Source: MWBF01 sp040772005
Lineage (GTDB): Bacteria; Chloroflexota; Anaerolineae; CG2-30-64-16
Assembly: GCA_040772005.1 (NCBI GenBank)
Contig: JAXGYZ010000015.1
Location: 1 to 64,000 of the forward strand
Direction: 5' to 3'
Length of the DNA stretch: 64,000 nucleotides
In this document: piece after piece, positions 52,426 to 60,914 of the stretch
Position numbering within the stretch: the first letter of the stretch is position 1
Layout: every line of letters begins with the position of its first letter
Notes under the pieces: model-generated
Databases searched by the model: none
What the model was told of the DNA's origin: nothing
The model's input: the letters and a program-made list of their open reading frames with translations, nothing else
Made by a program: the position numbers and the translations under genes

Positions 52426-53556
52426 TCAGTCCCAGATCGTCGCGGCGATATACCGCTCGCCATCCGGCGCATCATTGAAGTAGTACACCGTCACGAAACG
52501 CCCGTCGCTGCGCTGCACCGTGCGAGGATAGCCGAGGTCACGGTTGCCCCCGTCCGCGCGCAGCACGCGCTCCTCACCCCAGGTCGCGCCGCCGTCCTCG
52601 CTCAGGCGGGCGCGGATGCCATAGGGCGCATTGCGGTACCCGTACGTAAGACACAGGCCCGTCGGCTGGCCCGCCACAGCAATCAGCGCGGGCGGATTGC
52701 CCCAGCTGCCCGTGTGGGCCACCGGCCGCCCCATGTGCTGCCACGACTCGCCTGCATCATCCGACGCGTACAGGTCGATCCACATCCGCTCCGCGCCACC
52801 AGGCTCCCGCCCGCGACAGCGGATGGCCGTCACGATCCGGGAGACGCCGGGCATCCCCGGCCGCGCGATGCGCACGCTCGACGGCATGATGGCGAACCCC
52901 TCCGGCTCCAGCCCGATCCACGAGATGAAGCGCCAGGACTGCCCGCCGTCCGTCGTGCGCACGCAGAAGGGTCGGCCCTCCCGGCCGTCCGTCTTGGCCG
53001 CAGTCAGGCAGAGCAGCGCGTCGCGCGGTCCGAGGACGAGGCAGTCCGTGCGGGCCGCGATGCCCGGCAGCTCGAAGTCCCCCAGCGTGTATGGGCCCTG
53101 CCAGGAGTGGCAGCGGTCGTGCGAGGTGTAGAACCAGGAGACGGCGCCGGCCTCAAGTCCCGTGCGGCCGCAGAGCAGCGCGAAGTCCGGCTGGGTGAAA
53201 TCCACCCCGGGGCAGGGCTCCGGCCGGGCCGGCTGCCCCGCGGCCAGCGCGGTCCCCGCGCGCAGCGCCGGCTCGACGTGCTCGTCAGCCGATAGCGCGC
53301 GTCCGCCCGGCGAGGCCACCGGCATCGGCGCGACATCCCAGGTCAGCCCGCCGTCCCGGCTGCGCGCGTGCAACGTCACGAACGGGTGCGCGTGGTCACA
53401 CGCATGGCCGGTCGCCGGGACCTTGAGCCTGCCCGCGACAAAGCCGACGACGATCTCATCGCGGCCACCCGCGCCCCGCCACGACCAGATGCCGTAATTG
53501 GCCGGCCACCCCGCGAAGCCTCCCGCCTCGCGATACACAATGACATGCTCCACCAC
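52426..53556 (-). CDS. Sialidase-like (BNR repeat) protein
   Basis: 376-aa beta-propeller protein. A GTG start at 53554-53556 (VVEHVIVYREAGG) is chosen because GGAGGC lies 8 nt upstream; the longer ATG frame has no ribosome site. Asp boxes are SRDGGLTW, TTDGGQSW, SDDAGESW and SEDGGATW, giving a sialidase-type propeller. The catalytic Arg triad and Tyr-Glu pair of GH33 are not clear, so it may hydrolyse a different glycan or only bind. Ends RYIAATIWD. No signal peptide. Stand-alone gene between repeat elements and a divergent endonuclease-like gene. Confidence 0.8.
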   Translation of the reverse strand: MVEHVIVYREAGGFAGWPANYGIWSWRGAGGRDEIVVGFVAGRLKVPATGHACDHAHPFVTLHARSRDGGLTWDVAPMPVASPGGRALSADEHVEPALRAGTALAAGQPARPEPCPGVDFTQPDFALLCGRTGLEAGAVSWFYTSHDRCHSWQGPYTLGDFELPGIAARTDCLVLGPRDALLCLTAAKTDGREGRPFCVRTTDGGQSWRFISWIGLEPEGFAIMPSSVRIARPGMPGVSRIVTAIRCRGREPGGAERMWIDLYASDDAGESWQHMGRPVAHTGSWGNPPALIAVAGQPTGLCLTYGYRNAPYGIRARLSEDGGATWGEERVLRADGGNRDLGYPRTVQRSDGRFVTVYYFNDAPDGERYIAATIWD

Positions 53557-53729
53557 GGTTGTCTGCCTCCACAAGTGTGTGTCTCGCCTCCCGGTGCACC
53601 AGCCTAATGATACGCGTGGCCGCTCCATGCGTCAACCGATTTGCAGCAATTGGATCGCAGCCCTCCTACCAAATATCCACCTATCTTCCGCGTGCTCCGC
53701 GTCTTCCGCGGTTGCCCGCAGCAACACAC

Positions 53730-53758
53730 TTGACAGAACTAATGTTCCAGCCTATAAT
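53730..53758 (+). promoter_or_regulatory. Consensus sigma70 promoter
   Basis: TTGACA (53730-53735), 17 bp, TATAAT (53753-53758): a full consensus match. Start of transcription about 20 nt before the ATG at 53784, which fixes that start codon. Confidence 0.9.
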
Positions 53759-53783
53759 CGTACAAGACATAAGGGAGAGTGCT

Positions 53784-54347
53784 ATGAGACGCTATCAGAC
53801 TGTCACCCGCTGGCCGGACAACTCTCGCAGCACAGCGCATGCCGCCCAGAAGCGGCGCCGCGATGACGCCGAGTTCACGCGCACTTGTCGCGCGGCGTTG
53901 CAGTCTGCGGGGTTCACTGTCGATATCGGCAAGCAGTTCTTCGCCGATGCCGGCGTTGAGGTGGATCTGATCGCCACCAACCGCCAGGGCATCAGTTTCT
54001 ATATTACCTGTCGCGGCACGGAGCAGGGGGCGCATCCCGGGATGGCGAGGCCGTCTGCCGCGCGGGCCTATCAGAAGGCCATCGGCCGGGCCTCCGCGCT
54101 GCATGCGCAGGGGTGGGGACCATCCCTCCTGTTGACCACGTTCGCGCCCGACACGGAACGGTCGCGCGCCCTGCTGGCCGCGGTTAATCCGGAGGTGCTA
54201 TTCGACGTGGTCAACCCGCTGACCGATGTCTACCGGCTGCGCTGGCTGGCCCGCGCCGATGAGCGGCAGCTTGCGGCCGATCTGGATCGGCGCCGCAAGC
54301 CGTCCGGCCAGCGGCGAAATGACAGAACGCTGATGACGCAGATATGA
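53784..54347 (+). CDS. Restriction-endonuclease-like hypothetical protein
   Basis: 187-aa protein with AAGGGAG before the ATG and a consensus promoter. The N-terminus is very basic (MRRYQTVTRWPDNSRS). The core FTRTCRAALQSAGFTVDIGKQ, then AGVEVDLIATNRQGISFYITCRG, matches a PD-(D/E)XK-type pattern (Glu-Val-Asp strand, then a strand where E-x-K is expected). Here that strand reads ITCRG, so the second acidic residue is replaced by Thr and the fold may be inactive or use another residue. The last codons (RTLMTQI) and the stop come from an inverted repeat. I do not know the family name. Strong constitutive expression is predicted. Confidence 0.7.
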   Translation: MRRYQTVTRWPDNSRSTAHAAQKRRRDDAEFTRTCRAALQSAGFTVDIGKQFFADAGVEVDLIATNRQGISFYITCRGTEQGAHPGMARPSAARAYQKAIGRASALHAQGWGPSLLLTTFAPDTERSRALLAAVNPEVLFDVVNPLTDVYRLRWLARADERQLAADLDRRRKPSGQRRNDRTLMTQI

Positions 54348-54439
54348 CTGGATCATAGAACGCTGATGACGCTGATTAGACTGATTTGACTGCTCTTATA
54401 ATTGATCTGGTAAATCAGTTACATCTGCGTCATCAGCGT
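54327..54439. repeat. Inverted repeat with 17-bp perfect arms, invading a gene 3' end
   Basis: ACGCTGATGACGCAGAT (54327-54343) and its exact complement (54423-54439). The left arm encodes the last residues of the endonuclease-like protein, and further ACGCTGATGACGCTGATT copies lie between. The element fills the gap to the convergent dioxygenase gene. Confidence 0.8.
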
Positions 54440-54454
54440 CCCATCAGCCCCGGG

Positions 54455-55225
54455 CTAACGCTCCCTGCCGACTGCGGGGAACCTGTCGCTGTCGCCGAGA
54501 CGCTGACCTTCCCGCAGGCCAAGCGGATCCGTCACAACATGCTTTGCGCCGGTGTACGTCGTGTCCGCATCCATGTAGATGATGATGTGGGCGACCCGCG
54601 CCTCGTCCGTATCGTTCGAGTTCGCCATGTGGGCGCACAGGCCGTTGTGGAACGTGCAGTCGCCTGCGCGCAGCGGCAGCGTCACGCGGGGGCTGTAGAC
54701 CAGCTCAGGCCAGAGCTCCATCAGGTCGTCGTGGTCGGCCAGGTTTTGCGGCCGCAGGTCGCCGCGCTTGTGCGTGCCCGGAATGAAGGTCATGCACCCG
54801 CGCTCCACCGGCACATCCACCAGCGCGATCCACGCTGACAGCGTGTGCCGCGTATTGCCGTGCGGCCAGTATGGGAAATCCTGGTGATACTCCGTCGGGG
54901 CCTTGTTGTGCGGCTGTTTGATGAGCAGGTGATCGTGCCAGATGCGCAGCGGAATGCCTGCCAGCCGTTCCGCGATGCCCGCGACGTTCGGGTGCAGCGT
55001 CAACTGCTTCATCGTCTCGCTCTCCACCCAGGCATTCACGAGCTGGGTGAAGATGGGGCCCTGATGGAGTGACTGCATCGACTTCTGCAGGTCGACTGCG
55101 GCGCGGCGATACTCCTCAGCTTCCTCGCGCGATATCACCCCGGGGACCTTCACAAAGCCCTGGTTGCGATAGGACTGTACCAGGTCGTCGGTGAGCGTGT
55201 CGGGCGTGGTGCGGACCGTTGCCAT
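54455..55225 (-). CDS. Phytanoyl-CoA dioxygenase (PhyH)-like protein
   Basis: 256-aa Fe(II)/2-oxoglutarate-dependent oxygenase-like protein. The start MATVRTTPDTLTDDLVQSYRNQGFVKVPGVIS follows GGGAGGATT. Iron ligands are suggested by His and Asp in YHQDFPYWPHG, with a distal His among GLCAHMANSNDTDEARVAHIIIYMD. CMTFIPGTHKRGDL is the conserved loop of the family. The C-terminus is short. PhyH proteins hydroxylate varied small molecules, so the substrate is undefined. Single gene; its end abuts the inverted repeat at 54327-54439. Confidence 0.88.
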   Translation of the reverse strand: MATVRTTPDTLTDDLVQSYRNQGFVKVPGVISREEAEEYRRAAVDLQKSMQSLHQGPIFTQLVNAWVESETMKQLTLHPNVAGIAERLAGIPLRIWHDHLLIKQPHNKAPTEYHQDFPYWPHGNTRHTLSAWIALVDVPVERGCMTFIPGTHKRGDLRPQNLADHDDLMELWPELVYSPRVTLPLRAGDCTFHNGLCAHMANSNDTDEARVAHIIIYMDADTTYTGAKHVVTDPLGLREGQRLGDSDRFPAVGRER

Positions 55226-55375
55226 TGCTGAATCCTCCCTGTTGACAAATCGTGCTCAATAACAGTGCGAGTATAAGCGGATTCTCCGGCAATCATAGTA
55301 GCTTGGCCCACAAATGACAGACCCGAGCGCATCTAAGTACAACCACTTAGATAGCGCCGGATGCGAACGGCTGTC

Positions 55376-55484
55376 CTCACCCCCCGGCCCCCTCTCCTGA
55401 ACGTGCGAGCGTGCGAACCTGCGGTTCGCCCACGCTCGCCCCAGTTCAGGAGAGGGGGAGGCGGCCTTAGGGGGCCGGGGGTCA
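55376..55484. repeat. Palindromic repeat family copy D (long form)
   Basis: Stem CCCCCTCTCCTGAAC (55387-55401) with GTTCAGGAGAGGGGG (55443-55457). Outer TCACCCCCCGG pairs with CCGGGGGTCA, and the loop contains GTGCGAGCGTGCGAACC against GGTTCGCCCACGCTCGC. Part of the 359-bp gap between the dioxygenase start and the trypsin 3' end. Confidence 0.75.
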
Positions 55485-55535
55485 GGTTCGTGAGCGGCGT
55501 CATCCGACAGCATCATCGTGGTCGTACAAAAAACC

Positions 55536-55582
55536 CCCCCTCTCCGGGACCGCAGTCCAGGAGAGGGGGCAGGGGGGTGAGG
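55536..55582. repeat. Palindromic repeat family copy E
   Basis: CCCCCTCTCCGGGAC (55536-55550), loop CGCA, GTCCAGGAGAGGGGG (55555-55569), 14 of 15 paired, then GGGGTGAGG (55574-55582). It directly abuts the trypsin stop codon and probably ends that transcript. Confidence 0.8.
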
Positions 55583-55584
55583 TT

Positions 55585-56787
55585 CTACTTCACCGTCAGG
55601 GCGCCCAGTTCATCGCCCCGGATGATGTTCGCTATGGGGCTGAAGATGAACGTCTTGTTGTCGGAGCTGCCGCCCCACAGGATCCCCTGCAGGGCCACGC
55701 TGCCGGTCCCGCTGAAGACCGGTGAGCCGCTGTCGCCGCTCATCACCGTGGCCGATACCCAACTCTGGCAGAGTTGGACGATGTTGCTGCCGGAGACGCC
55801 CGTGTCGACACAGGTGCGGGTGACCTTCCCCTGAGACCAGCCGCTCGTGCGGCCAACCTTGTTGACCGTGTCGCCCACTTTGTGCGTGCCTGTGCCGGAG
55901 ATGCTAAAGCTGCCGGTGATCTCGAGCGAGCCATTGTTTGCCCCGGTCGTCTTCGCAATCGCTCCCAGCGTGAAGTCCGTCGTGTTGAGCCTGACGAATG
56001 CGCTGTCGCTGTAGCGGCACACCTTGCCCTTGATGGTGCGCGGGCACTTGGCCTTGCTGTAGGTGGGGTCGGCGGTCTCGACGCCGATGACGGTGGAGTC
56101 GACTGCCTGCGTGGGCTGCCAGTACTGCGTGCTCTCCACGCCGCCCTGCTTCGTCGTGCAGTGCGAGTTGGTGACGAAGCCGGCGACGGCCCCACGCGTG
56201 GCATTGAAGCCGTAAGTGCAAAGATAGCCGGGGAAGTTGATCTGCAATCCGCCCTGCAAGGGCCGCACCCGATCACGCAGCGTCGCCAGTTGGAGCACGG
56301 GCGGCGTTTCCACGATTTCCACGGCTTTCAGCGGAATCTGCAGCCGCATTAGCGCCTGGATGACGGCTGCCCCAGCCGCCTTGTCCTCGACACCGATGGC
56401 TACACGGTTCAGCGTTTCGTCCACATCCGTGAAGACGACGCCGGGCAGGTCGAATACCGCCCCGGCCTTATCCTGCCAGGCCTTCAGTTGTGCAAAACCG
56501 TACTGCCCTTGTCGCACCTGGATGCCGCGGGCCGGCAGCCCTTCTGCGCCGAACGCGGCGGCCAGCGCGCGTTCCACTGCGGGCCGGCTTTCCAGGTTGG
56601 TCAGAAATACGTTGAGCGTGTCGTTCTCGACGAACGCGCCCCCGAAACCAGGGACCTGGCGGTCGATCGCCAGGTTGAGTTCATCTACTGTGTCAGGTCC
56701 GGCTGCGCCAGCGGTAGCCCAGCCGCTTGCCAACAACAGCGCCAGTATGCCGACGATCACGAAGAATCTCGCGATTTTGGGTGGCAT
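55585..56787 (-). CDS. Secreted trypsin-like serine protease (S1 family)
   Basis: 400-aa exported protease. The start MPPKIARFFVIVGILALLLASG follows CGGAGG. The signal peptide ends about GAAG (residue 29). An N-terminal region (about 30-180) resembles the propeptide of bacterial alpha-lytic-type proteases: DELNLAIDRQVPGFGGAFVEND, then VFLTNL and FAQLKAWQDKAGAVF. The catalytic triad is His209 in VTNSHCTTK, Asp261 in YSDSAFVRL and Ser353 in MSGDSGSPVF. Two Cys pairs are likely. Substrate pocket specificity is not resolved. Possible nutrient-scavenging exoenzyme. The leader contains a longer frame without a start site. Confidence 0.9.
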   Translation of the reverse strand: MPPKIARFFVIVGILALLLASGWATAGAAGPDTVDELNLAIDRQVPGFGGAFVENDTLNVFLTNLESRPAVERALAAAFGAEGLPARGIQVRQGQYGFAQLKAWQDKAGAVFDLPGVVFTDVDETLNRVAIGVEDKAAGAAVIQALMRLQIPLKAVEIVETPPVLQLATLRDRVRPLQGGLQINFPGYLCTYGFNATRGAVAGFVTNSHCTTKQGGVESTQYWQPTQAVDSTVIGVETADPTYSKAKCPRTIKGKVCRYSDSAFVRLNTTDFTLGAIAKTTGANNGSLEITGSFSISGTGTHKVGDTVNKVGRTSGWSQGKVTRTCVDTGVSGSNIVQLCQSWVSATVMSGDSGSPVFSGTGSVALQGILWGGSSDNKTFIFSPIANIIRGDELGALTVK

Positions 56788-56931
56788 CCAGAGCCTCCGT
56801 TGGGGAAAGGGGGGATGTGTGCACCAGGAAATGCATGCACTCAATATATGGTAGCATATCTTTCGCAAATGCACAAATGTCGCGCTCATTGCGGATACAG
56901 TATGAGGAGGGAAGATGACAGACGGCGGGCG

Positions 56932-56965
56932 GATTGAAGATTACAGATTGAAGATTGAAGATTAT
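56932..56965. repeat. AT-rich 14-nt-period repeat, copy 3
   Basis: GATTGAAGATTACA, GATTGAAGATTGAA, GATTAT. It lies 37 nt before the LigD-polymerase start. Same composition as copies at 44904 and 47119. Confidence 0.7.
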
Positions 56966-57002
56966 GGATCGGTTGTCAGATGCACAGGAGAGTGGAGGAG
57001 AT

Positions 57003-57932
57003 ATGCCCAGCGAGACCAGCATCAAGGTGGGGCGGCGGAGCATTGCCGTCTCCAGCCTGGACAAGCTGCTCTTCCCCGCACAGGGCGGGGTAGAGGCCGT
57101 CACGAAGGGCGAGCTCATCGAGTACTACCGGCAGGTCGCGCCCACATTGCTGCGCTATCTCAAGGGCCGGCCGCTTTCGCTGCAGCGCTATCCGGGCGGC
57201 ATCGCGGGGCACGGCTTCTACCAGAAGGAAGTGCCCGATTACTTCCCGGATTGGATCGATCGGGCGCGCATCGAGGTGCTGGAGACGGGCGAGATTCAAG
57301 AGCAGGTCATCTGCAGCGACGCTGCGACGCTGGTCTATCTTGTTAACCAGAACACCATCACCTTCCATCCCTGGCTGAGCCGGGCCGATCGGCTGTACTA
57401 TCCGGATAAGCTCATCTTCGACCTGGATCCGCCGGGGGAGTTCGAGGCGGCACGCCAGGCCGCCTGGCTGCTGCGCGATCTCCTGACCGAGCTCGGCCTG
57501 CGCCCGTTCGTCATGACGACCGGCTCGCGCGGGCTGCACGTGGTGACGCCGCTGAATCGGATCGCAGAGTTCGATACGGTCCGCTACTTTGCCCGTGACC
57601 TGGCCGTGTTGCTGGCCCGGCGGCATTCTGATACCTTGACCGTGGAGATGCGCAAGGACGAACGTGAGGGCCGCGTGTTCCTGGACTATCTGCGGAATGC
57701 GTACGCCGGCACTGCAGTCGCACCCTATGCGGTTCGGGCGCGGCCCGGCGCACCGGTGGCCACGCCGCTGGCTTGGGAAGAGCTGGAAGACCCTGCGTTG
57801 CGTTCGGACTCCTACACGCTGCGCACATTGCCTGATCGTCTGGCGCGCGTTGGTGACCCGTGGCGCGACATGCGCCGCCATGCGCGCACGCTCGACCCGG
57901 CGCGCCTCGCGAACCTGCACAACCGCAGTTGA
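57003..57932 (+). CDS. Stand-alone LigD-type primase/polymerase (NHEJ)
   Basis: 309-aa archaeo-eukaryotic primase-like polymerase of the LigD Pol family, which fills gaps and adds nucleotides during non-homologous end joining. The start MPSETSIKVGRRSIAVSSLDKLLFP has GAGGAG upstream; the longer frame runs into an AT-rich repeat. Landmarks: LSLQRYPGGIAGHGFYQKEVPDYFPDWI, ICSDAATLVYLVNQNTITFHPWLSR, catalytic Asp140 and Asp142 in IFDLDPPGEF, MTTGSRGLHVVTPLNR and VFLDYLRNAYAGTAVAPYAVRARPGAPVATPL. Length matches the isolated Pol domain (about 300 aa); no ligase or phosphoesterase domain is fused. No Ku or ligase gene is in the window. Confidence 0.93.
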   Translation: MPSETSIKVGRRSIAVSSLDKLLFPAQGGVEAVTKGELIEYYRQVAPTLLRYLKGRPLSLQRYPGGIAGHGFYQKEVPDYFPDWIDRARIEVLETGEIQEQVICSDAATLVYLVNQNTITFHPWLSRADRLYYPDKLIFDLDPPGEFEAARQAAWLLRDLLTELGLRPFVMTTGSRGLHVVTPLNRIAEFDTVRYFARDLAVLLARRHSDTLTVEMRKDEREGRVFLDYLRNAYAGTAVAPYAVRARPGAPVATPLAWEELEDPALRSDSYTLRTLPDRLARVGDPWRDMRRHARTLDPARLANLHNRS

Positions 57933-58001
57933 CGTCAGTACCAAAGTCTTGTATCATGTTTGTGCTTATTTAGGTCTGTGTAACCATCGGGAGACCACTC
58001 A

Positions 58002-59717
58002 ATGCGACGCGGCCTGGGACTGTTTCTGTTCATGGTCCTCTGTACGGCCGCGGTCGCAAGCTATGCAGCGCCTCCCGCTCCGGCTTCGAGTGTGCCCCCG
58101 GGGATCTACGGCTTCTACGACTGGCAGCACCGGGACCCCCGGACGTACCCCCTGGATGGCGGGCATGTCACTGTGCAGTGGAAGCTGCTGAATCCCGCCC
58201 AGGGCAGGTATGACTGGGCCTGGCTGGACAACTACCTCGCAGCGGACTGGCGGCTTGGCAAGCGCGACGGCGTCGGTATCGATCCTCATGACAGCCTGAG
58301 CACCGGCGGCATCGGCGTGCCGGGCTGGGTCGTTGCGCGGCAGTCCTCTGCAGCCGTCACCTGCGCAGGGGAAACCATTCCCAACTATCTGGATCCTGTC
58401 TTTCGCGAGGAATACGCCCGCTTTATCGCCGCTTTCGCCGCGGCCTTCGACGGCGACGAGCGCCTTGCGTTCATCGAAATCGGCGTTGGCCTGTTCGGCG
58501 AAACGCAGCCCGCCGAGGAAGTCCATGACCCCTGTCTGCTGGCCGCAGGGTTGACCAGTCAGGCCTGGGTCGCGTATGGACAATGGGTCATCGACCAGTA
58601 CGTCGCCGCATTCAGCCGGACGCCCCTTCTTCTGGAGTTTGCCCCGCGTTACCTGAGTCCTTGCGAGCGCCGAACGCTGACGGACTATGCCGCAGCGCGC
58701 GGCGTCGGCCTCCAGCACAGCGGCCTGACCCCCGATGGCGGCGGCGGGCTCATCTTTGATGACCCCACCGCTGCCAACTACCGCTGCGGCCAATATGATC
58801 CGTTGTATGCCTGGCAGGGCCGCGTCAGCCTCGGCTGGGAAGGCACCGAGTGGGGCGGCCACACCGGCCCACAGGCCACCCTCTGGCGGCTGTACAACGG
58901 CCTCTCCAAGCACCCCGACTTCATCCTGCTCGATGACAACCAGATCGCAGATCCCGTGCGCCGGGACATGATCCTGTTCGCCCGCGACTACCTGGGCCGC
59001 AGCATCGACGATACGCCGGGCGTGTGGGCGGCGCTGCGCGAGACCGAATACGATTGGTATCCCCAGTATGGCAACTTCGAGTTCTGGCTCTACCAGGATC
59101 ACGCCGCACCGGGCGGGCGAACCGTGCCCCTCTGGCGAGTGGGCGATGCCCCGGAGGGCCGCTACACCCGCCGCACCGACGAAGCGACCGGCAATCCCTA
59201 CATGGCCTTCGATATCGATGATGCCTATCTCTACGAGGTGAACGGGCCGGTCACCGTGACAGTCACCTACCTCGACCGTGGGCTGGATTCGTGGACGCTG
59301 GAGTATGACGGCGATCTCACTCCGGGCCAGGCCGCACCGTCGGTCCGCAAGACGGACACCGGCGCATGGCAGCGGGCGAGCTTCGTCCTCACGGACGCGC
59401 ACTTTGCTAATCGCCAGGCCGGCGGCCAGCGCGCGGGCACGGACTTCCGCATCGCCAGCGGCGGTGATGGCGACGAAATTGTCCATTTTGTCCACGTGAC
59501 GGGCGGTGAGCGTCCTGCACCGCGCATGACCGCCACGCCGGGGCTTGGAGGTGCAGAGAGCGAGACTCCCACTCTCACGCCGACGGCCACCGCGACCGCG
59601 ACATCGACTCCCACGCCGACTGCCACGCCGGTAGTCTCCCTGCCGCACCCAACCCTCGATCCCGCGGCCGGCAGCACCAAGACCGCGCCGACACCCACCC
59701 TTACCCCTGCGCCATAA
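58002..59717 (+). CDS. Secreted protein with glycosidase-like TIM barrel and Thr/Pro-rich tail
   Basis: 571-aa exported protein. The signal peptide is MRRGLGLFLFMVLCTAAVASYA. The N-terminal 340 residues look like a DUF4832/beta-agarase-type barrel: GIYGFYDWQHRDPRTYPLDGG, WKLLNPAQGRYDWAWLDNYL, AFIEIGVGLFGETQPAEEV, RTPLLLEFAPRYLS and SLGWEGTEWGG. Glu residues in EIGVGLFGE and WEGTEW are candidate catalytic acids. A jelly-roll-like module follows (NPYMAFDIDDAYLYEV, VTVTYLDRG). The tail TPTLTPTATATATSTPTPTA is Thr/Pro-rich with no wall anchor. GGGAGA precedes the ATG. Likely an extracellular carbohydrate-active or carbohydrate-binding protein. Exact family uncertain. Confidence 0.75.
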   Translation: MRRGLGLFLFMVLCTAAVASYAAPPAPASSVPPGIYGFYDWQHRDPRTYPLDGGHVTVQWKLLNPAQGRYDWAWLDNYLAADWRLGKRDGVGIDPHDSLSTGGIGVPGWVVARQSSAAVTCAGETIPNYLDPVFREEYARFIAAFAAAFDGDERLAFIEIGVGLFGETQPAEEVHDPCLLAAGLTSQAWVAYGQWVIDQYVAAFSRTPLLLEFAPRYLSPCERRTLTDYAAARGVGLQHSGLTPDGGGGLIFDDPTAANYRCGQYDPLYAWQGRVSLGWEGTEWGGHTGPQATLWRLYNGLSKHPDFILLDDNQIADPVRRDMILFARDYLGRSIDDTPGVWAALRETEYDWYPQYGNFEFWLYQDHAAPGGRTVPLWRVGDAPEGRYTRRTDEATGNPYMAFDIDDAYLYEVNGPVTVTVTYLDRGLDSWTLEYDGDLTPGQAAPSVRKTDTGAWQRASFVLTDAHFANRQAGGQRAGTDFRIASGGDGDEIVHFVHVTGGERPAPRMTATPGLGGAESETPTLTPTATATATSTPTPTATPVVSLPHPTLDPAAGSTKTAPTPTLTPAP

Positions 59718-60233
59718 CCGTGGCCCGGCTTTGGAGACTCTTTGAGAGGATGCCTGGCGACTGAAGTCACGGCCACCGGGTTGCTGCGCACGTAGGGCCT
59801 GTAAAAGTATTACTTCCTGCTCTGGCCGGTCTCCAACCGTGCCAGCGGCGGAACTTGTTCTTTTACGAGCCCTTAGGTAGCTGCGAAACGGAGCGCGCGG
59901 GCGTCTCGCTGTATCGCTGGATGCGGTGGGGGGTGCCATCCTGGGCCACTTCGGAACCACCGCAGAAGTGAGCCGGAGCCGGATGTTCGAGCAGGATCCG
60001 GTTGTGCGGGCAGTCGAACTCGGCCTGGGTGCGCAGCGACGGGAGGCTGTGGAGATCAGCACCAAAGACGAGTCCGGCGCAGCTTTCGCCGCGCAACTCC
60101 GGGCGCTGCTGAGCTGACCTGGCTTTGCCGGCCCGGCGGCAAAATGACTCACGCAAAGACGCCAAGTGACGCAAAGCAGTGCCGGTCTTGACCTCACTTT
60201 GTGTTCTTTGCGCCTTTGCGTGAGCCTACGTTC
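59718..60233. other. 516-bp region with no convincing gene; short inverted repeat at its right end
   Basis: CTCACGCAAAG (60148-60158) and CTTTGCGTGAG (60214-60224) form an 11-bp inverted repeat, and GTTCTTTGCGCCTTTGCGTGAG is shared with 52390-52411. A 63-codon plus-strand frame (59926-60117: MGGAILGHFGTTAEV and on) has no ribosome site. Its AVELGLGAQRREAVEISTKDESG looks protein-like, so it may be a decayed gene end. Confidence 0.4.
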
Positions 60234-60616
60234 CTACTCCGGCACGCTGGTGGTGAAGCGCTGGCCATCCTTGTGACACAGAATCTGGATGATTCGGCGT
60301 CCCGCGGGTGCCACGCCGGGCAGTCCACCGCCCTCCACCCACTGACCGATCATGTAGAAATTCTCCAGTCCGGGCACGGCGTGTTCGAGGCCCTGCTGCG
60401 CCATCTCGCCGCTCACCATCCACCCCTGGATTGACCCGCGGTAGTTGCCCGTGTAGCGCTCGGTCGTCAGCGGCGTCGCGACGTCCACGGCTTCTATGTC
60501 GCGCGTGATGCCTGGATGGCGTGTCTCCAGGAAGCCGATCACCGTGAGAGGCCGTAGCGGCCTGCCGCAAGGCCCGCTACGCCTGCGCCGATGATGATGA
60601 TTGATTCCTCGGCCAT
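60234..60616 (-). pseudogene. Phytoene-desaturase-like FAD oxidoreductase with large internal deletion
   Basis: The gene begins normally: GGAGGA, then MAEESIIIIGAGVAGLAAGRYG, the FAD-binding beta-alpha-beta motif of CrtI-like enzymes. After about 25 codons the frame ends (TGA). In another frame the sequence continues as VIGFLETRHPGITRDIEAVDVATPLTTERYTGNYRG and then PGLENFYMIGQWVEGGGLPGVAPAGRRIIQ, the conserved C-terminus of the same family. Roughly 370 residues of a usual 500 are missing, and the two ends are joined out of frame near 60547. This is a recent-looking internal deletion, since both termini are well kept. Confidence 0.85.
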
Positions 60617-60914
60617 GCTTCCTCCTGCGAGCGTTGCGTGTGCGCTCGCTCGTCACATATCCATAGGAACATTAAGCGGGAATGTTGTGGTATAGCATGG
60701 CCGGCGAGGGTCTGATGCAAGGCGGGGCCCGGTATCCTGAGCGGAGGGCGTTGCTGCCTAGCGAACGCAGTTGAAGGATGCGGACCGGCGAGTGCCCGCT
60801 CTGAGCGTACCCGCCAGACCCTGACGCGACCCTCCGGTGCAAGGTGCGTACTGAGAGTAGGCATATGCGCCCGGCGCGGGCGTTTGGAGGCTGCTCGGAA
60901 GGGAGGAGGTCGCG

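Noticed and set aside
57999..60197. 732-codon open frame on the minus strand
   Set aside because: Arg/Ala/Val-rich antisense shadow of the secreted barrel protein, with no start site or domain.
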